From Marinicella meishanensis (GTDB lineage: Bacteria > Pseudomonadota > Gammaproteobacteria > Xanthomonadales > Marinicellaceae), in the NCBI RefSeq assembly GCF_019931145.1, contig NZ_JAIOUV010000007.1, forward strand, positions 186,001 through 250,000: DNA of 64,000 bases, given 5' to 3'. Shown in pieces: positions 53,005 to 62,837 of the stretch (its first letter is position 1; the number at the start of each line of letters is the position of its first letter). Position numbers and translations under genes: made by a program. The notes under the pieces are model-generated. The model saw only the letters and a list, made by a program, of their open reading frames with translations, searched no databases and had not been told where the DNA came from.

Positions 53005-53577
53005 TCAATGCGACTTTTTCACAAAGTCGGTGGTGATCACAATGCGTTGGCTCTCAACTTTACCTTCGATCTGTTTGCGGTTGTCTGGCACCAGGGCAAT
53101 GTTCCTCACCGCCGTGCCTTGTTTGGCGGTGAAACCGCCGCCTTTGACCTTCAGGTCTTTGATCAGCGTTACGGTGTCGCCAGCCAACAATTCAGACCCA
53201 TGACAATCGGTGTGCTTGACTTGCTCTTGACCTTCGCCGGTGGCTTGGGCCCATTGCAGCAACTCATCATCCAAATACAGCATGTCCAACAAATCACGCG
53301 GCCAACCTTCGGCTGACAAACGCGTCAACAGGCGCCAGGACAACACTTTGATGGCTGGCACTTCACTCCACATGCATTCGTTCAAACAACGCCAATGATT
53401 GGGCTCAGTGACGGCTGGATCATCAATTTGTTGTCGACATGTGGTACACAAATAAGCGCAGGTATCCACCTCAGGATGGGTCACGGGTGGCACGGCATAG
53501 ACTTGCAAGTCTGTGGTGGACTGGCACATTTCACAACAGCCGCCTGAACGGTCTGTCAATGGGGCAGTTAAATTCAT
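53005..53577 (-). CDS. PhnA/YjdM-like zinc-ribbon protein
   Basis: A 190-residue cytosolic protein. The N-terminus carries two Cys pairs, GGCCEMCQS and YLCTTCRQQ, forming a zinc ribbon. The C-terminal part is the PhnA-type SH3-like domain (HTDCHGSELLAGDTVTLIKD then LKVKGGGFTAKQGTAVRNIA, ending SQRIVITTDFVKKS). The start at 53577 is the ATG after which similarity begins. It is divergent from the metalloprotease gene. The true role of YjdM/PhnA is unclear; it is not part of the phosphonate lyase. Confidence 0.85.
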   Translation of the reverse strand: MNLTAPLTDRSGGCCEMCQSTTDLQVYAVPPVTHPEVDTCAYLCTTCRQQIDDPAVTEPNHWRCLNECMWSEVPAIKVLSWRLLTRLSAEGWPRDLLDMLYLDDELLQWAQATGEGQEQVKHTDCHGSELLAGDTVTLIKDLKVKGGGFTAKQGTAVRNIALVPDNRKQIEGKVESQRIVITTDFVKKSH

Positions 53578-53694
53578 CCGCGCATTGTACCCGAAAGCCC
53601 GACTCGACCCCAGCTTCGAATGGAATTTATCAGTGACTTTTGGGCCCAAGCTTGGCATACTGAAATCAGTATTGACCTGACCCATGAGAAACCC

Positions 53695-56112
53695 ATGTCC
53701 CGATTGTTTTTATTGATTTGTTTGTTTGGCTTGTCCAACCCATCCACCGCAGCCGATCCAGAACTGCCCAGCATCGACCAATTCACCGCGCAGATGACCT
53801 TGCATGAAGGTTTTGTTGACTTCTATTGGGCCGACAGCAGCGGCAAAATTTTCCTCAAATTGGAACAGTTTGAAGTTGATTTGCTGTATGTGTATTACCT
53901 GCAATCCGGGGTGGGATCGAATGACCTGGCCTTGGACCGGGGTCAAATCGGTGACCAGGCCTTGGTCCACTTCAAACGCTTGGGCAATCAGGTGCTGCTG
54001 GTGGAACCCAACCAAACATTTCGGGCCAACACCAACAATGCCTCAGAACGCCAAGCCGTCACCGATGGCTTTGCCCAATCGGTGTTGTGGGGCGGACAAG
54101 TTGTGGCACAATCCGGTGAGGCGGTGTTGGTTGACTGGACCGACTTTTTGCTGCGAGACTCGCAAGGGGTGAGCAATCGGTTGGAACAACTGAAACAAGG
54201 CCAGTTCGCCGTTGACCCCAAGCGCTCGGCCATTTACCCCGACAACACCAAAAACTTTCAGAACAACACCGAGTTTGAGGCGTTGTTGACTTTTCAAGGC
54301 AGCAAACCCGGGGCGCACATCCGCTCGGTGTCGCCCAGAAACGATGTGTTCAGCATCCGCACCCACCATTCCCTGGTCGCATTGCCAGCCATCCCCCACA
54401 CACCCCGGCCGTATGATGCCCGCTCAGGGGGCATTCCACTGACCTTCTATGATTACGCCGCCCCTTTGGGAGAACCGATGACCCAACAATGGGCGATTCG
54501 GCATCGTCTGGAGAAACAAAACCCCGAAGCCGCAGTCAGCGATCCGGTTGAGCCGATAGTCTATTACCTCGATTCCGGCACCCCAGAACCCGTGCGTTCC
54601 GCCCTGCTGGATGGCGCCCGGTGGTGGGCGCCAGCATTTGAGGCCGCCGGGTTTTCCAACGCTTTTGAAGTCAAGCTGCTGCCGCCTGATGCCGATCCCT
54701 TGGACATCCGCTACAACACCATTCAATGGGTGCACCGTTCCACCCGGGGCTGGTCCTATGGCGCCAGTGTGGTGGACCCCCGCAGCGGCGAAATCCTCAA
54801 AGGCCATGTGACTTTGGGTTCTTTGCGGGTCAGACAAGACATGCTGATCGCCCAAAGTCTGCTCTCACCCTATGACGGGGTGAAAGATGCCGCGGCCATG
54901 GAACAGGCCGTGCAAGACATGGCCCTGGCGCGCTTGCGCCAATTGTCGGCCCATGAAGTCGGCCACACCCTCGGCTTGATCCACAATTTCAGTGCCAGTG
55001 CCAACGATCGGGCTTCGGTGATGGACTACCCCCACCCTTTGATCAAAATCACGGCCTCAGGAGATTTGAGCTTGACAGACGCTTATGACGTTGGGATCGG
55101 TGCCTGGGACCAAGTTTCGTTGCGTTACCTGTATCAAGAGTTCGCCGATGAAGCCACGGCCTTACCGCAGTTGTTGCAAGATGCCCGCCGGCAAGGCTTG
55201 GATTTCATTGCCGATCGCGATGCCCGTGCCCCTGGTGGCAGTCACCCCAATGCCCATTTGTGGGACAATGGCGCCGATGCCACTCAAGGCTTGTTGGACG
55301 TGCTGGCCGTCAGACAAAAAGCCTTGCAACAGTTTGGTTTGAACACCATCAAAACCGGCGAATACGTGGCCAATCTGGAAAAACACCTGGTGCCGGTGTA
55401 CCTGTTTCATCGCTACCAAACCGAAGCCGCGGTGAAGTTGATCGCCGGGGTGGATTACCGTTACGCGGTCAAAGGTGAAGGCCAAGTGGCGGCCACCATG
55501 GTCCCCACAGCCCAACAACTGGCGGCTTTGGATGCGGTGCTGCAAACCATTGACGTGAAGCATTTGGCCTTGCCGGAAGACCTGTTGACTTTGATGTTGC
55601 CCCCAGTGGCAGGCAGCCGCCGTGACCGGGAACACTTCCAACACCGCACCGGCTTGAATTTTGATGCTTTGGGGGTGGCTGAAACCGCAGCCAAACACAG
55701 CCTCGGCCTGTTGTTGCAAGTGGAGCGGGCCAACCGCCTGGTTGAACACCATGCGCGGCAGGCCGAACAGCCCAGCCTGGAAGCGGTGTTGAACACCATC
55801 TGGGACCACACCTGGGACCGGTCGCACAAAAACGAATACCACCAAGCGGTGCAATTGGGCATCAACTGGGTGGCCCTGACAGCCATCATGAATTTGGCCC
55901 GTGACCCGCAGGCGGCGCCATTGACCCGGGCCACGGTGTTGAGTTTTCTGGAACGCAAGAAAAAGGTGTTGAAACGGTTTCGCCGCAATGAAGGCTTTGG
56001 CTTGATGTCAATCAATGCGGTGAATTTTCTGCTGCAAAACCCTGGTCTTGAACAACCAGCCAGCCCCCAACCCATGCCACCCGGCTCACCGATAGGCATG
56101 CTGACTCACTGA
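53695..56112 (+). CDS. Secreted zinc-dependent metalloprotease (DUF5117/DUF5118 type)
   Basis: An 805-residue exported protease. The signal peptide is MSRLFLLICLFGLSNPSTAA. The zinc site is LSAHEVGHTLGLIHNF (H-E-x-x-H with downstream His) and DYPHP follows, the arrangement of astacin-like/metzincin enzymes with long N-terminal beta-domain sequences (FEVDLLYVYYLQSGV, YDARSGGIPLTFYDYAAPLG) typical of DUF5117/5118 proteins. The C-terminal 400 residues are helical. It is one of several secreted proteases in this window. Confidence 0.87.
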   Translation: MSRLFLLICLFGLSNPSTAADPELPSIDQFTAQMTLHEGFVDFYWADSSGKIFLKLEQFEVDLLYVYYLQSGVGSNDLALDRGQIGDQALVHFKRLGNQVLLVEPNQTFRANTNNASERQAVTDGFAQSVLWGGQVVAQSGEAVLVDWTDFLLRDSQGVSNRLEQLKQGQFAVDPKRSAIYPDNTKNFQNNTEFEALLTFQGSKPGAHIRSVSPRNDVFSIRTHHSLVALPAIPHTPRPYDARSGGIPLTFYDYAAPLGEPMTQQWAIRHRLEKQNPEAAVSDPVEPIVYYLDSGTPEPVRSALLDGARWWAPAFEAAGFSNAFEVKLLPPDADPLDIRYNTIQWVHRSTRGWSYGASVVDPRSGEILKGHVTLGSLRVRQDMLIAQSLLSPYDGVKDAAAMEQAVQDMALARLRQLSAHEVGHTLGLIHNFSASANDRASVMDYPHPLIKITASGDLSLTDAYDVGIGAWDQVSLRYLYQEFADEATALPQLLQDARRQGLDFIADRDARAPGGSHPNAHLWDNGADATQGLLDVLAVRQKALQQFGLNTIKTGEYVANLEKHLVPVYLFHRYQTEAAVKLIAGVDYRYAVKGEGQVAATMVPTAQQLAALDAVLQTIDVKHLALPEDLLTLMLPPVAGSRRDREHFQHRTGLNFDALGVAETAAKHSLGLLLQVERANRLVEHHARQAEQPSLEAVLNTIWDHTWDRSHKNEYHQAVQLGINWVALTAIMNLARDPQAAPLTRATVLSFLERKKKVLKRFRRNEGFGLMSINAVNFLLQNPGLEQPASPQPMPPGSPIGMLTH

Positions 56113-56262
56113 GCTTGATCGGGACGCCAATCCCAGCAACCACTGGCGGTGAATGTATCTGAATGTAGCGGATTTGATTCATGTTGTTTCAATCACGCCT
56201 GACTAACGATTAATTAACTTTTCAAAAGTATAATTTTTCACAAAAATCGTCGGAGTCATGAC

Positions 56263-57681
56263 ATGGGATACCGCATCCGTTTTCATTTGCTTTGGCTGAG
56301 CCTGATGGCCTTTCCACAAGCCCTTTGGTCAGCTGTCAGTCTGAGCCAAAATCAACAGGGCCAAGCCTTGGTGGTGCCCTATTACACCGTGGCCAATGGC
56401 CTGAACACTTTGGTCTCCATCAACAACCACCAAAACCACCCCAAAGCCCTGAAAATTCACCTCAAAGACGGTCGACTGGGAGCCAACATCCAGTCGTTTA
56501 ATGTGTATCTGGGGGCCCATGAATCATGGAATTTTGCCATGGCTGAAGACCCCAATGGGCCCTTGATTCTGAGCAGTGACAACTCCTGTGCCTTAAACCT
56601 GGACACCGGAGCCAGTGGCCAACCAACCACCAGTGAGCCCAGCTGGGATCGCCTGGTTGGGGTGATTGAAGTCATTGAAATGGGTCAAGTACTCACTGAA
56701 TCCAATGACTTTTTTGGCAACTTGACTGAGCAAGAAAACTGCCAGCGCTTGGCCGATGCCTGGTATGCCCAGGGGCCCAACAGCTTTTGGCAAGCCGAAT
56801 CAAGCGCTGAGATGGCGCCTGCCAATGGCGGCTTGTCGGCCGCTGTCAGCGTGATCGATGTGAGCAACGGTTGGGCCATTAACATCCCCACCCTGGCATT
56901 CAATGACTTTTTTGCGGCAAACACCATCCACCACCGCAGTCCAGAAGCCGCCGAACCCAATTTGGCCAGTGGCAGCCATGACAGCCTGCTGTTGCATCAA
57001 GGCCAAGTCATGCAAACCACCTGGCCCACCGGTCATGAAGCCATCAGTGCTTTGTTGATGACGACAGGGATTGAGAATGCATATGATTTGAGTCTATTTG
57101 TGGCCGCTGAAAATGATTTCATTTTGAGTTTCCCCACTTGGTCTTATCACCGGGACCAAGCAGACAGCCAAAAACCGTTCATCACCAACCCTGTTCATGG
57201 GTTTTTGTTTGGCACCAGTTACCGGCAACGCAACCCACTTTTTCATTATGATCACACTGGACAACAGGAACGCGGTGGTTACGGTGGCTCGATAGATCCT
57301 CACCCTCCAGAGGTGGATTGGATTTTGCCGGGTGTAACCATGACTTTTGCTGTCAATGATTCTTATGACGTGGTGGATTCATTCCTGTCTGGAGAAATCA
57401 GAGACAATGTCAGCCCATTGGGGGTTCCCATCTCTGCGGAATACAAAGGTCGTGTGAAATTTGCCTTTGCCGAATACAACAGCCTGGGCAACGATCGAGG
57501 GATCGATGCCCACACCGGTACACCACAAACTTATCATGGATTGCCTGTGACAGGTTTTATGGGCATGAAGTTTTACAACGCGGGCGCTGGCCCCGGCTTG
57601 TTGGCGACTTATGCGTGGTCCAATGCACACTCATCGGATCGACACATCAATGATTTGACCGGAGAAAATCATGCAGAGTAA
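56263..57681 (+). CDS. Secreted protein of unknown function, first of two tandem paralogues
   Basis: A 472-residue exported protein. The signal MGYRIRFHLLWLSLMAFPQA runs to LWSA. Its features are shared with the next gene: ALVVPYYTVANGLNTLVSIN near the start, SWDRLVGVIEVIEMG, VSVIDVSNGWAINIP, TTWPTGHEAISALLM and a late TYHGLPVTGFMGMKFYNA. Such P-Y-Y-T proteins occur in some marine gammaproteobacteria with no known function. TATAAT (56229-56234) lies close upstream, and CGGAG precedes the ATG. Confidence 0.72.
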   Translation: MGYRIRFHLLWLSLMAFPQALWSAVSLSQNQQGQALVVPYYTVANGLNTLVSINNHQNHPKALKIHLKDGRLGANIQSFNVYLGAHESWNFAMAEDPNGPLILSSDNSCALNLDTGASGQPTTSEPSWDRLVGVIEVIEMGQVLTESNDFFGNLTEQENCQRLADAWYAQGPNSFWQAESSAEMAPANGGLSAAVSVIDVSNGWAINIPTLAFNDFFAANTIHHRSPEAAEPNLASGSHDSLLLHQGQVMQTTWPTGHEAISALLMTTGIENAYDLSLFVAAENDFILSFPTWSYHRDQADSQKPFITNPVHGFLFGTSYRQRNPLFHYDHTGQQERGGYGGSIDPHPPEVDWILPGVTMTFAVNDSYDVVDSFLSGEIRDNVSPLGVPISAEYKGRVKFAFAEYNSLGNDRGIDAHTGTPQTYHGLPVTGFMGMKFYNAGAGPGLLATYAWSNAHSSDRHINDLTGENHAE

Positions 57682-59128
57682 ACACATGTTTTTGCTGGCC
57701 GTTTCTGCTTGCTTGTTGAGTTGGGACACCATGTCAGCAGTGCATCACAGCCAATCCGGCCACGGCCAGTTCAACTTGATCCCTTTTTATTCCGTTGATC
57801 AAGGATTGAATACGGTCTTTTCAATCCACAACACGCAAAACCAACCCAAAGCCATTAAAGTGATCATCAAAGATGGCCACCTATCAATGCCACTGTTGTC
57901 GTTTAATTTGTATTTGGACAGCAACGATGCTTGGAATACCGTTTTGATCAAACAGGGTGATGAATTGAAAATGATCTACTATGACGAGTCATGTGGCCTC
58001 AACCTACCGGAAACCAGTGACTTCGTGGTGCCGTTACCGGCAGAGAACGCAAACAACTTCCGGTGGGAAAATGGGCTGATCGAAGTGATCGAAATGGGCA
58101 ATGTAGACACCAATTCAGGCACCATAAACAGCGGCGAAAATGGACTGATACCGCTGTCTGAACAATGCGAACAACTGGCAGCTGCTTGGGAAAACAATGG
58201 GGTTTGGCAAACAGACCCCAGCCAAGAAATGTTACCGGCCAGTGGCGGTGTGTTGGTTCAAGCCACCTTGATAGACGTGAGCAATGGCTTTGCTTTTGAT
58301 GTGCCGGTTGAGGTACTTGATGGTTTTCATCCGGAGTCATCCACGGCACATTTTAATCCAGAGGTGGCTGTCCCTGACATTTCAAGTGGCACCCATGAGA
58401 GCCTGTTGATCCACGATTCTCAAGTGTGGCACACCACTTGGCCCACTGGCTATGAGGCGGTCAGTGCCTTATTGATGAAAACCACTTTGGCCAATGAATA
58501 CGACGTGACGGCAGCCATCGCCGGGGTCAATGAGTGGGTGATCAGTTTTCCCACCTTGGCATACCACCAGGCAAACCCCGAATCGTCAACCCCGTTTTGG
58601 TTTGAGGGGAGCGATGAATTCAGGTTCCCAGGCACCCCCAGTGACGATTACAAGTTTTTCGACCGTGATGGACAAATCAGCGGTGGCATTTGGGGTTGTA
58701 TCCCCATCCTGCCGCCGGATGTGTATTGCCCCCCATTGGGCGTTTTGAGCCATGCAGTGAACATCTACGTGGTGCACCCTTGGGGTGAGGAATTGCCCCA
58801 ATCGATTTTGTCTGAACCGGCTGATGAACAGGTGCGCTCTTTGAATCTGTGGGGTTCAGGCATCAGCAACGCCGAATTCATCACGGGTCAAGCCACCTTA
58901 TACATCAAACGGCCTGACCATGTGGCTATCGGGGTTTATGACCATTACCTACCCAACACCCGCGGGGTGGATGCCAGCACCGACGATCCGGTGATCTTCC
59001 ATGGTTTACCAGTCACTGGCTTTGCGGTCCAGGTGTATCAAAACATGAATGCCCAGCCAGGGCTGTTGGCCACCTATGCCACAGCCAAAGCACATCAGGG
59101 TGAGCGCTTGATCTCCACCGAGGAATGA
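57671..59128 (+). CDS. Secreted protein of unknown function, second tandem paralogue
   Basis: A 485-residue exported protein starting MQSKHMFLLAVSACLLSWDT (signal to MSA). It is clearly homologous to the upstream gene in every listed block: IPFYSVDQGLNTVFSIHN, GLIEVIEMG, LIDVSNGFAFDVPV, TTWPTGYEAVSALLM and IFHGLPVTGFAVQVYQN. It overlaps the upstream gene by 11 bases, with GGAG before its ATG. They are probably a recent duplication, made and exported together. Confidence 0.72.
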   Translation: MQSKHMFLLAVSACLLSWDTMSAVHHSQSGHGQFNLIPFYSVDQGLNTVFSIHNTQNQPKAIKVIIKDGHLSMPLLSFNLYLDSNDAWNTVLIKQGDELKMIYYDESCGLNLPETSDFVVPLPAENANNFRWENGLIEVIEMGNVDTNSGTINSGENGLIPLSEQCEQLAAAWENNGVWQTDPSQEMLPASGGVLVQATLIDVSNGFAFDVPVEVLDGFHPESSTAHFNPEVAVPDISSGTHESLLIHDSQVWHTTWPTGYEAVSALLMKTTLANEYDVTAAIAGVNEWVISFPTLAYHQANPESSTPFWFEGSDEFRFPGTPSDDYKFFDRDGQISGGIWGCIPILPPDVYCPPLGVLSHAVNIYVVHPWGEELPQSILSEPADEQVRSLNLWGSGISNAEFITGQATLYIKRPDHVAIGVYDHYLPNTRGVDASTDDPVIFHGLPVTGFAVQVYQNMNAQPGLLATYATAKAHQGERLISTEE

Positions 59129-59167
59129 ATTGGGCCCCAGCTCAGCTGGGGCACGGATGATGGATGA

Positions 59168-59650
59168 TCAAGCCGCGAGGGCTTGTTCGATGTGTTTTTT
59201 CAATTCGGCCGGCTTGGTGGTCGGTGCAAATCGCTTGATGGGTTGACCGTCTTTACCAATCAAAAATTTGGTGAAATTCCATTTGATGTTCTTACCCAAG
59301 GTTCCGGGTAATGCGTCTTTCAGGTACTTGAACACCGGATGTGCGTCGTCACCATTGACTTTGATCTTGCCAAACATGGGAAAGCTGACACCGTAGTTCA
59401 ATTCACAAAACTCACTGATTTCAGTCTCAGTGCCGGGTTCTTGTTTGCCAAATTGGTTGCACGGGAAACCCAGGATCACCAAGCCTTGGTCATGAAATTC
59501 TTGGTACAGTTCTTGCAGCCCTTGGTATTGTGGGGTCAAGCCACATTGGCTGGCGGTATTGACAACCAGCACCACCTGGCCTTGGTAGGCATCCATGGCT
59601 TGTTCCTGGCCGGTTAATGTGGTGGCTTTGAAATCATAAAATGCGGTCAT
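59168..59650 (-). CDS. Glutathione peroxidase family protein
   Basis: A 160-residue thioredoxin-fold peroxidase. Catalytic Cys is in NTASQCGLTPQY (Cys, not selenocysteine), Gln in FPCNQFGKQEPG, and Trp/Asn in WNFTKFLIGKDG, the full tetrad. Cys in FPCNQF would act as the resolving residue, so it probably uses thioredoxin. No signal peptide. It lies after a bidirectional terminator, 77 bases away, so it has its own transcript. Confidence 0.94.
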   Translation of the reverse strand: MTAFYDFKATTLTGQEQAMDAYQGQVVLVVNTASQCGLTPQYQGLQELYQEFHDQGLVILGFPCNQFGKQEPGTETEISEFCELNYGVSFPMFGKIKVNGDDAHPVFKYLKDALPGTLGKNIKWNFTKFLIGKDGQPIKRFAPTTKPAELKKHIEQALAA

Positions 59651-59718
59651 GTTGGTTACCGAAAATTGAAAACTTCATTATGGTGTCATCTGGGTGAAAA
59701 TCAAAGCAAAGTTGAGCA

Positions 59719-59751
59719 CAAAAAAACCCAGCCGAAGCTGGGTTTTTTTTT
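59719..59751 (-). terminator. Rho-independent terminator (works in both directions)
   Basis: CCCAGC with GCTGGG around a four-base loop, flanked by runs of A and T on both sides. It lies just past the stop of the minus-strand 740-residue protein gene, its likely user. Confidence 0.88.
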
Positions 59752-59769
59752 CAAACATGGCGAACTCGA

Positions 59770-61992
59770 TCAGTTCGTGCCATCAAAGCCATCCGCGAAA
59801 ATGATGTCATTCACATTCAAATTCACGGGCACCACTTTGGTGGGCTCATCTGGGTCGTCACTGCGCACGCAGATGTCGCCTGCATAGTCACCAAAGGCCA
59901 GACCGGTTGAATCAACCGTGACCCCAACATTGGAAGTCATGGCTGGATCGGTTGAACCTGATGTGGTGGCCAGTGACAACCAGGGGATGTCGGCACCACA
60001 AGCCACATCGGTGGCGATGGCGAAGGCCACATACTCACCAATGGCGCCACCCAATTGTCCAACCGAAGTGGAGTTACCCGTACCCAAATCAATGGTGCGT
60101 AAGTCACCGCAGTTGCCACCGTCAAAACATGTCGCCCAATACAAGGTGTTGGTACTCAGGTCAAAGTCCATGCCTTGGGCAAAGTTAGAGTCAAAGTTGG
60201 TTGGTCCAATTGAGGTGCCCAGTCCAGTGACTTTGTCGATACCAACCAGCTCGTCGGTGCCAATTGCAACCCCATACAGGTTACCGTCAATGTCGGCCGC
60301 CACATCAATGACCAAAGGTATGCCGATGGCTCCGATCAAGTTGGTGGCACCGGTATTCACGTCAATGGTGAACAGCGAGGAACCCACTGCGTCGGTTGAG
60401 ACAGCATACATGTCACCAGTGGTGCGATCCCAAGTCATACCGGACCAGGTTTCGGTGCCAGTCGCTGGTGCTGGACCCACATCAATCGAATCACCAGATA
60501 CGGTGTCAATGCGGATCAATCGCAAATCAGGATTGGCGGCATTGGACAAGGCATACAAGGTGTTGTAATCATTACCGTAGAAGTCTCCGGCAAAGGTCGA
60601 TGCATAATCCGTCGAGGCATTGACCACAGCCACACCGGCCGGCGCAGCCAAGTCAATCCGCGTCAAGGAAGGCGGATTGTCTGGGAATGGACGCAAAGCA
60701 TAAGCAATCGAACCACCACCCAAGAAGGCTTGAACCGCAGGCTTGGTGGGCACTGAGGCACCCATGGCACTGGCTGGCAGGGCCGCTGCTGAAGCATTGG
60801 CATCTGGTTTCTTCGGATCAGGCAATGAGGGCATGCGCGAGAATTGACGCGCACCGGCCACTTGCTCTTCCAAATTCCAGTTCAACACAAAGGTACCCAG
60901 GTTGTCGATTTCCAGGTTACCACTGTTGTCAACCACATCGGGATTTTGTGAGAAATCCAATGAGCTTTGTGGGGTGTCGATGTCTGGGGCATTGACCACC
61001 ACCAAAGCACTGTTGCTGGCAGCTTCAGTGGCTGGCGGTCCAGGAGTGAATGAGATGGCCAATGAATCGGAAAGACTGGCGGTGTTGAATGAGTATTCAG
61101 CATTGGCTGCATCGCCGCCGATGCCCACTGTGGCCGATGCACCGCTATCGAAAGAAGGGTCGCCAAATGAAACGTCCGAATAATGGAATTCAATCACATT
61201 GGTGCCTTCAAACAGCTTGATTTGAAAGGTCACTCCATCAGTACCAATACCAAAATGGGGCACATCATTCCATTGGATGATGGCCACTTGGTTGGGGGCC
61301 ACACCTTGTACTTCCCAGTAGGTTTCGCCACCAGCACCGTTGTTCAAGTCATCCCAATGCGGCGCGATCAGATTATTTCCGGTATCGGCGGTGACGGATT
61401 GATTTCCAGCAAATATTTGGGCTGACAATGTGCCCAATCTGATGGCTCCATTGTCACCAATGGTGATGTCAGCAGAACTGAGCGTGAACAAGGTGAAATT
61501 GAATGGCAAAGTCACACCAGCCTCATCATCGTCACCCAAACCCAATGCGGTACCGGTGCCTGAAATGTCGGTGAAGTCGAAGGTCAAGGTGTCATCGACA
61601 GTGTATGAAGGCAAGGTGGCCGCGGCATCCCAATCGGCCAACAGCGATGTGGTGCTGCCAATGGTTTGCACGTCATTGAACTGGAATGACTCAGTGGGCC
61701 CCAAAGTCTGGGCGACATTGTCCAACAACAAGCCAAAGAAATTGGTGTCCAGTGTGTGTGTCTCAAACGTGTCACCCGAGTTGTTGGTGACGGTGTAACA
61801 AAAGTTCACATCGGTGCCTGGATCCACCGTCAAGGTGGTGTCAACACCACAAACGCCAGGCGAGGTGTCGGTACCCACCGTGACTTCCAAAGTCAGTGGA
61901 TCGCCGGCTTGGGCCAGACCGGCGGCCCCCACCATCGATGCAATCAGTGCAATCTTGCTATTGCGGTAAGAATGTTTGGATAGAATTTTCAT
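59770..61992 (-). CDS. Large secreted protein with beta-propeller-like region and C-terminal IFADGFD tag
   Basis: A 740-residue exported protein. The signal peptide is KILSKHSYRNSKIALIASMV (after M) to AQA; AGGGGAAACA precedes the ATG at 61992. The first 350 residues contain beta-sandwich modules (LDTNFFGLLLDNVAQTLGPT, IPHWDDLNNGAG-like stretches). Residues 440-650 hold repeated strands such as NDYNTLYALSNAANPDLRLI, MTWDRTTGDMYAVSTDA and VAADIDGNLYGVAIGTDELV, a seven-blade-like pattern. IPWLSLATTSGST and the C-terminal FGDYAGDICVRSDDPDEPTK resemble a BACON-like Ig domain. It ends NDIIFADGFDGTN. Confidence 0.8.
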   Translation of the reverse strand: MKILSKHSYRNSKIALIASMVGAAGLAQAGDPLTLEVTVGTDTSPGVCGVDTTLTVDPGTDVNFCYTVTNNSGDTFETHTLDTNFFGLLLDNVAQTLGPTESFQFNDVQTIGSTTSLLADWDAAATLPSYTVDDTLTFDFTDISGTGTALGLGDDDEAGVTLPFNFTLFTLSSADITIGDNGAIRLGTLSAQIFAGNQSVTADTGNNLIAPHWDDLNNGAGGETYWEVQGVAPNQVAIIQWNDVPHFGIGTDGVTFQIKLFEGTNVIEFHYSDVSFGDPSFDSGASATVGIGGDAANAEYSFNTASLSDSLAISFTPGPPATEAASNSALVVVNAPDIDTPQSSLDFSQNPDVVDNSGNLEIDNLGTFVLNWNLEEQVAGARQFSRMPSLPDPKKPDANASAAALPASAMGASVPTKPAVQAFLGGGSIAYALRPFPDNPPSLTRIDLAAPAGVAVVNASTDYASTFAGDFYGNDYNTLYALSNAANPDLRLIRIDTVSGDSIDVGPAPATGTETWSGMTWDRTTGDMYAVSTDAVGSSLFTIDVNTGATNLIGAIGIPLVIDVAADIDGNLYGVAIGTDELVGIDKVTGLGTSIGPTNFDSNFAQGMDFDLSTNTLYWATCFDGGNCGDLRTIDLGTGNSTSVGQLGGAIGEYVAFAIATDVACGADIPWLSLATTSGSTDPAMTSNVGVTVDSTGLAFGDYAGDICVRSDDPDEPTKVVPVNLNVNDIIFADGFDGTN

Positions 61993-62240
61993 TGTTTCCC
62001 CTAATATCAGAATGGTTAATGGATTCCCTCTTGACCATTTAAAATACGCCAAAGCCATTTATTTTTCAACTAAATTTTTGCACCACGTCACATTTTTTTG
62101 ATTTATGAGGTACATTTTTGCATCCGCACTGCAAGGATGAGAACCACCGTAACTTCGGTTGGCAGCAAAGCCTTGATTAATCACTTGTAATTTGTGGTTT
62201 GACCCGCTAACTTAAGGCGTTTTGCTGAGGATATAAATTC

Positions 62241-62831
62241 ATGCCTTTGATCACCCCCCTGGACGCGTTTGCCAACCCCGAAGTCGAACGATTGGTCACT
62301 TTTTTCAACGAAACCCTGGGCTTCTGTCCAAACAGTGTGCTGACCATGCAACGCCGTCCTGCCATCGCCGAAGCTTTCGTCAACCTCAACATGGCGGTGA
62401 TGGCCAATGAAGGCCGAGTCACGGCCGAACAAAAACGCTTGGTGGGTTATTTGACCAGTGCCCAAACCGGCTGCCGTTATTGTCAGGCTCACACCATCCT
62501 GGCGGCCGAACGCTATGGCGGCTCACAAGCACGCCTGGATGCGATTTGGGAGTTTCGTGACAGTGATTTGTTCAGCGCGGCCGAAAAGGCCATGTTTGAG
62601 TTTGCCTTGGCCGCCTCCAGTGTGCCCAATGCCGTTGATGAAGCCATTGAAGCTGAATTGAAAAAACATTGGGATGACGGTGAAGTGGTGGAAATATTGG
62701 GCGTCATTGCCTTGTTCGGTTACTTGAATCGGTGGAATGATTCCATGGGCACTTCCTTGGAGTCTGGTGCCGAGGCGGCTGGCATGAAGTATTTCGGCGC
62801 CAAAGGCTGGGACAAAGGCAAACACCAATAA
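62241..62831 (+). CDS. Carboxymuconolactone decarboxylase/AhpD-like protein
   Basis: A 196-residue helical protein. The alkylhydroperoxidase motif is TGCRYCQAHTILAAERYG (C-x-x-C-x-x-x-H), with KRLVGYLTSAQ before it. The CxxC gives probable peroxidase or disulfide reductase activity. FFNETLGFCPNSVLTMQRRP at the start is typical of peroxidase-related family members. GAGG precedes the ATG by about 11 bases. The zinc exporter gene begins 6 bases later, so the two are probably co-transcribed. Confidence 0.9.
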   Translation: MPLITPLDAFANPEVERLVTFFNETLGFCPNSVLTMQRRPAIAEAFVNLNMAVMANEGRVTAEQKRLVGYLTSAQTGCRYCQAHTILAAERYGGSQARLDAIWEFRDSDLFSAAEKAMFEFALAASSVPNAVDEAIEAELKKHWDDGEVVEILGVIALFGYLNRWNDSMGTSLESGAEAAGMKYFGAKGWDKGKHQ

Positions 62832-62837
62832 GTCAGC

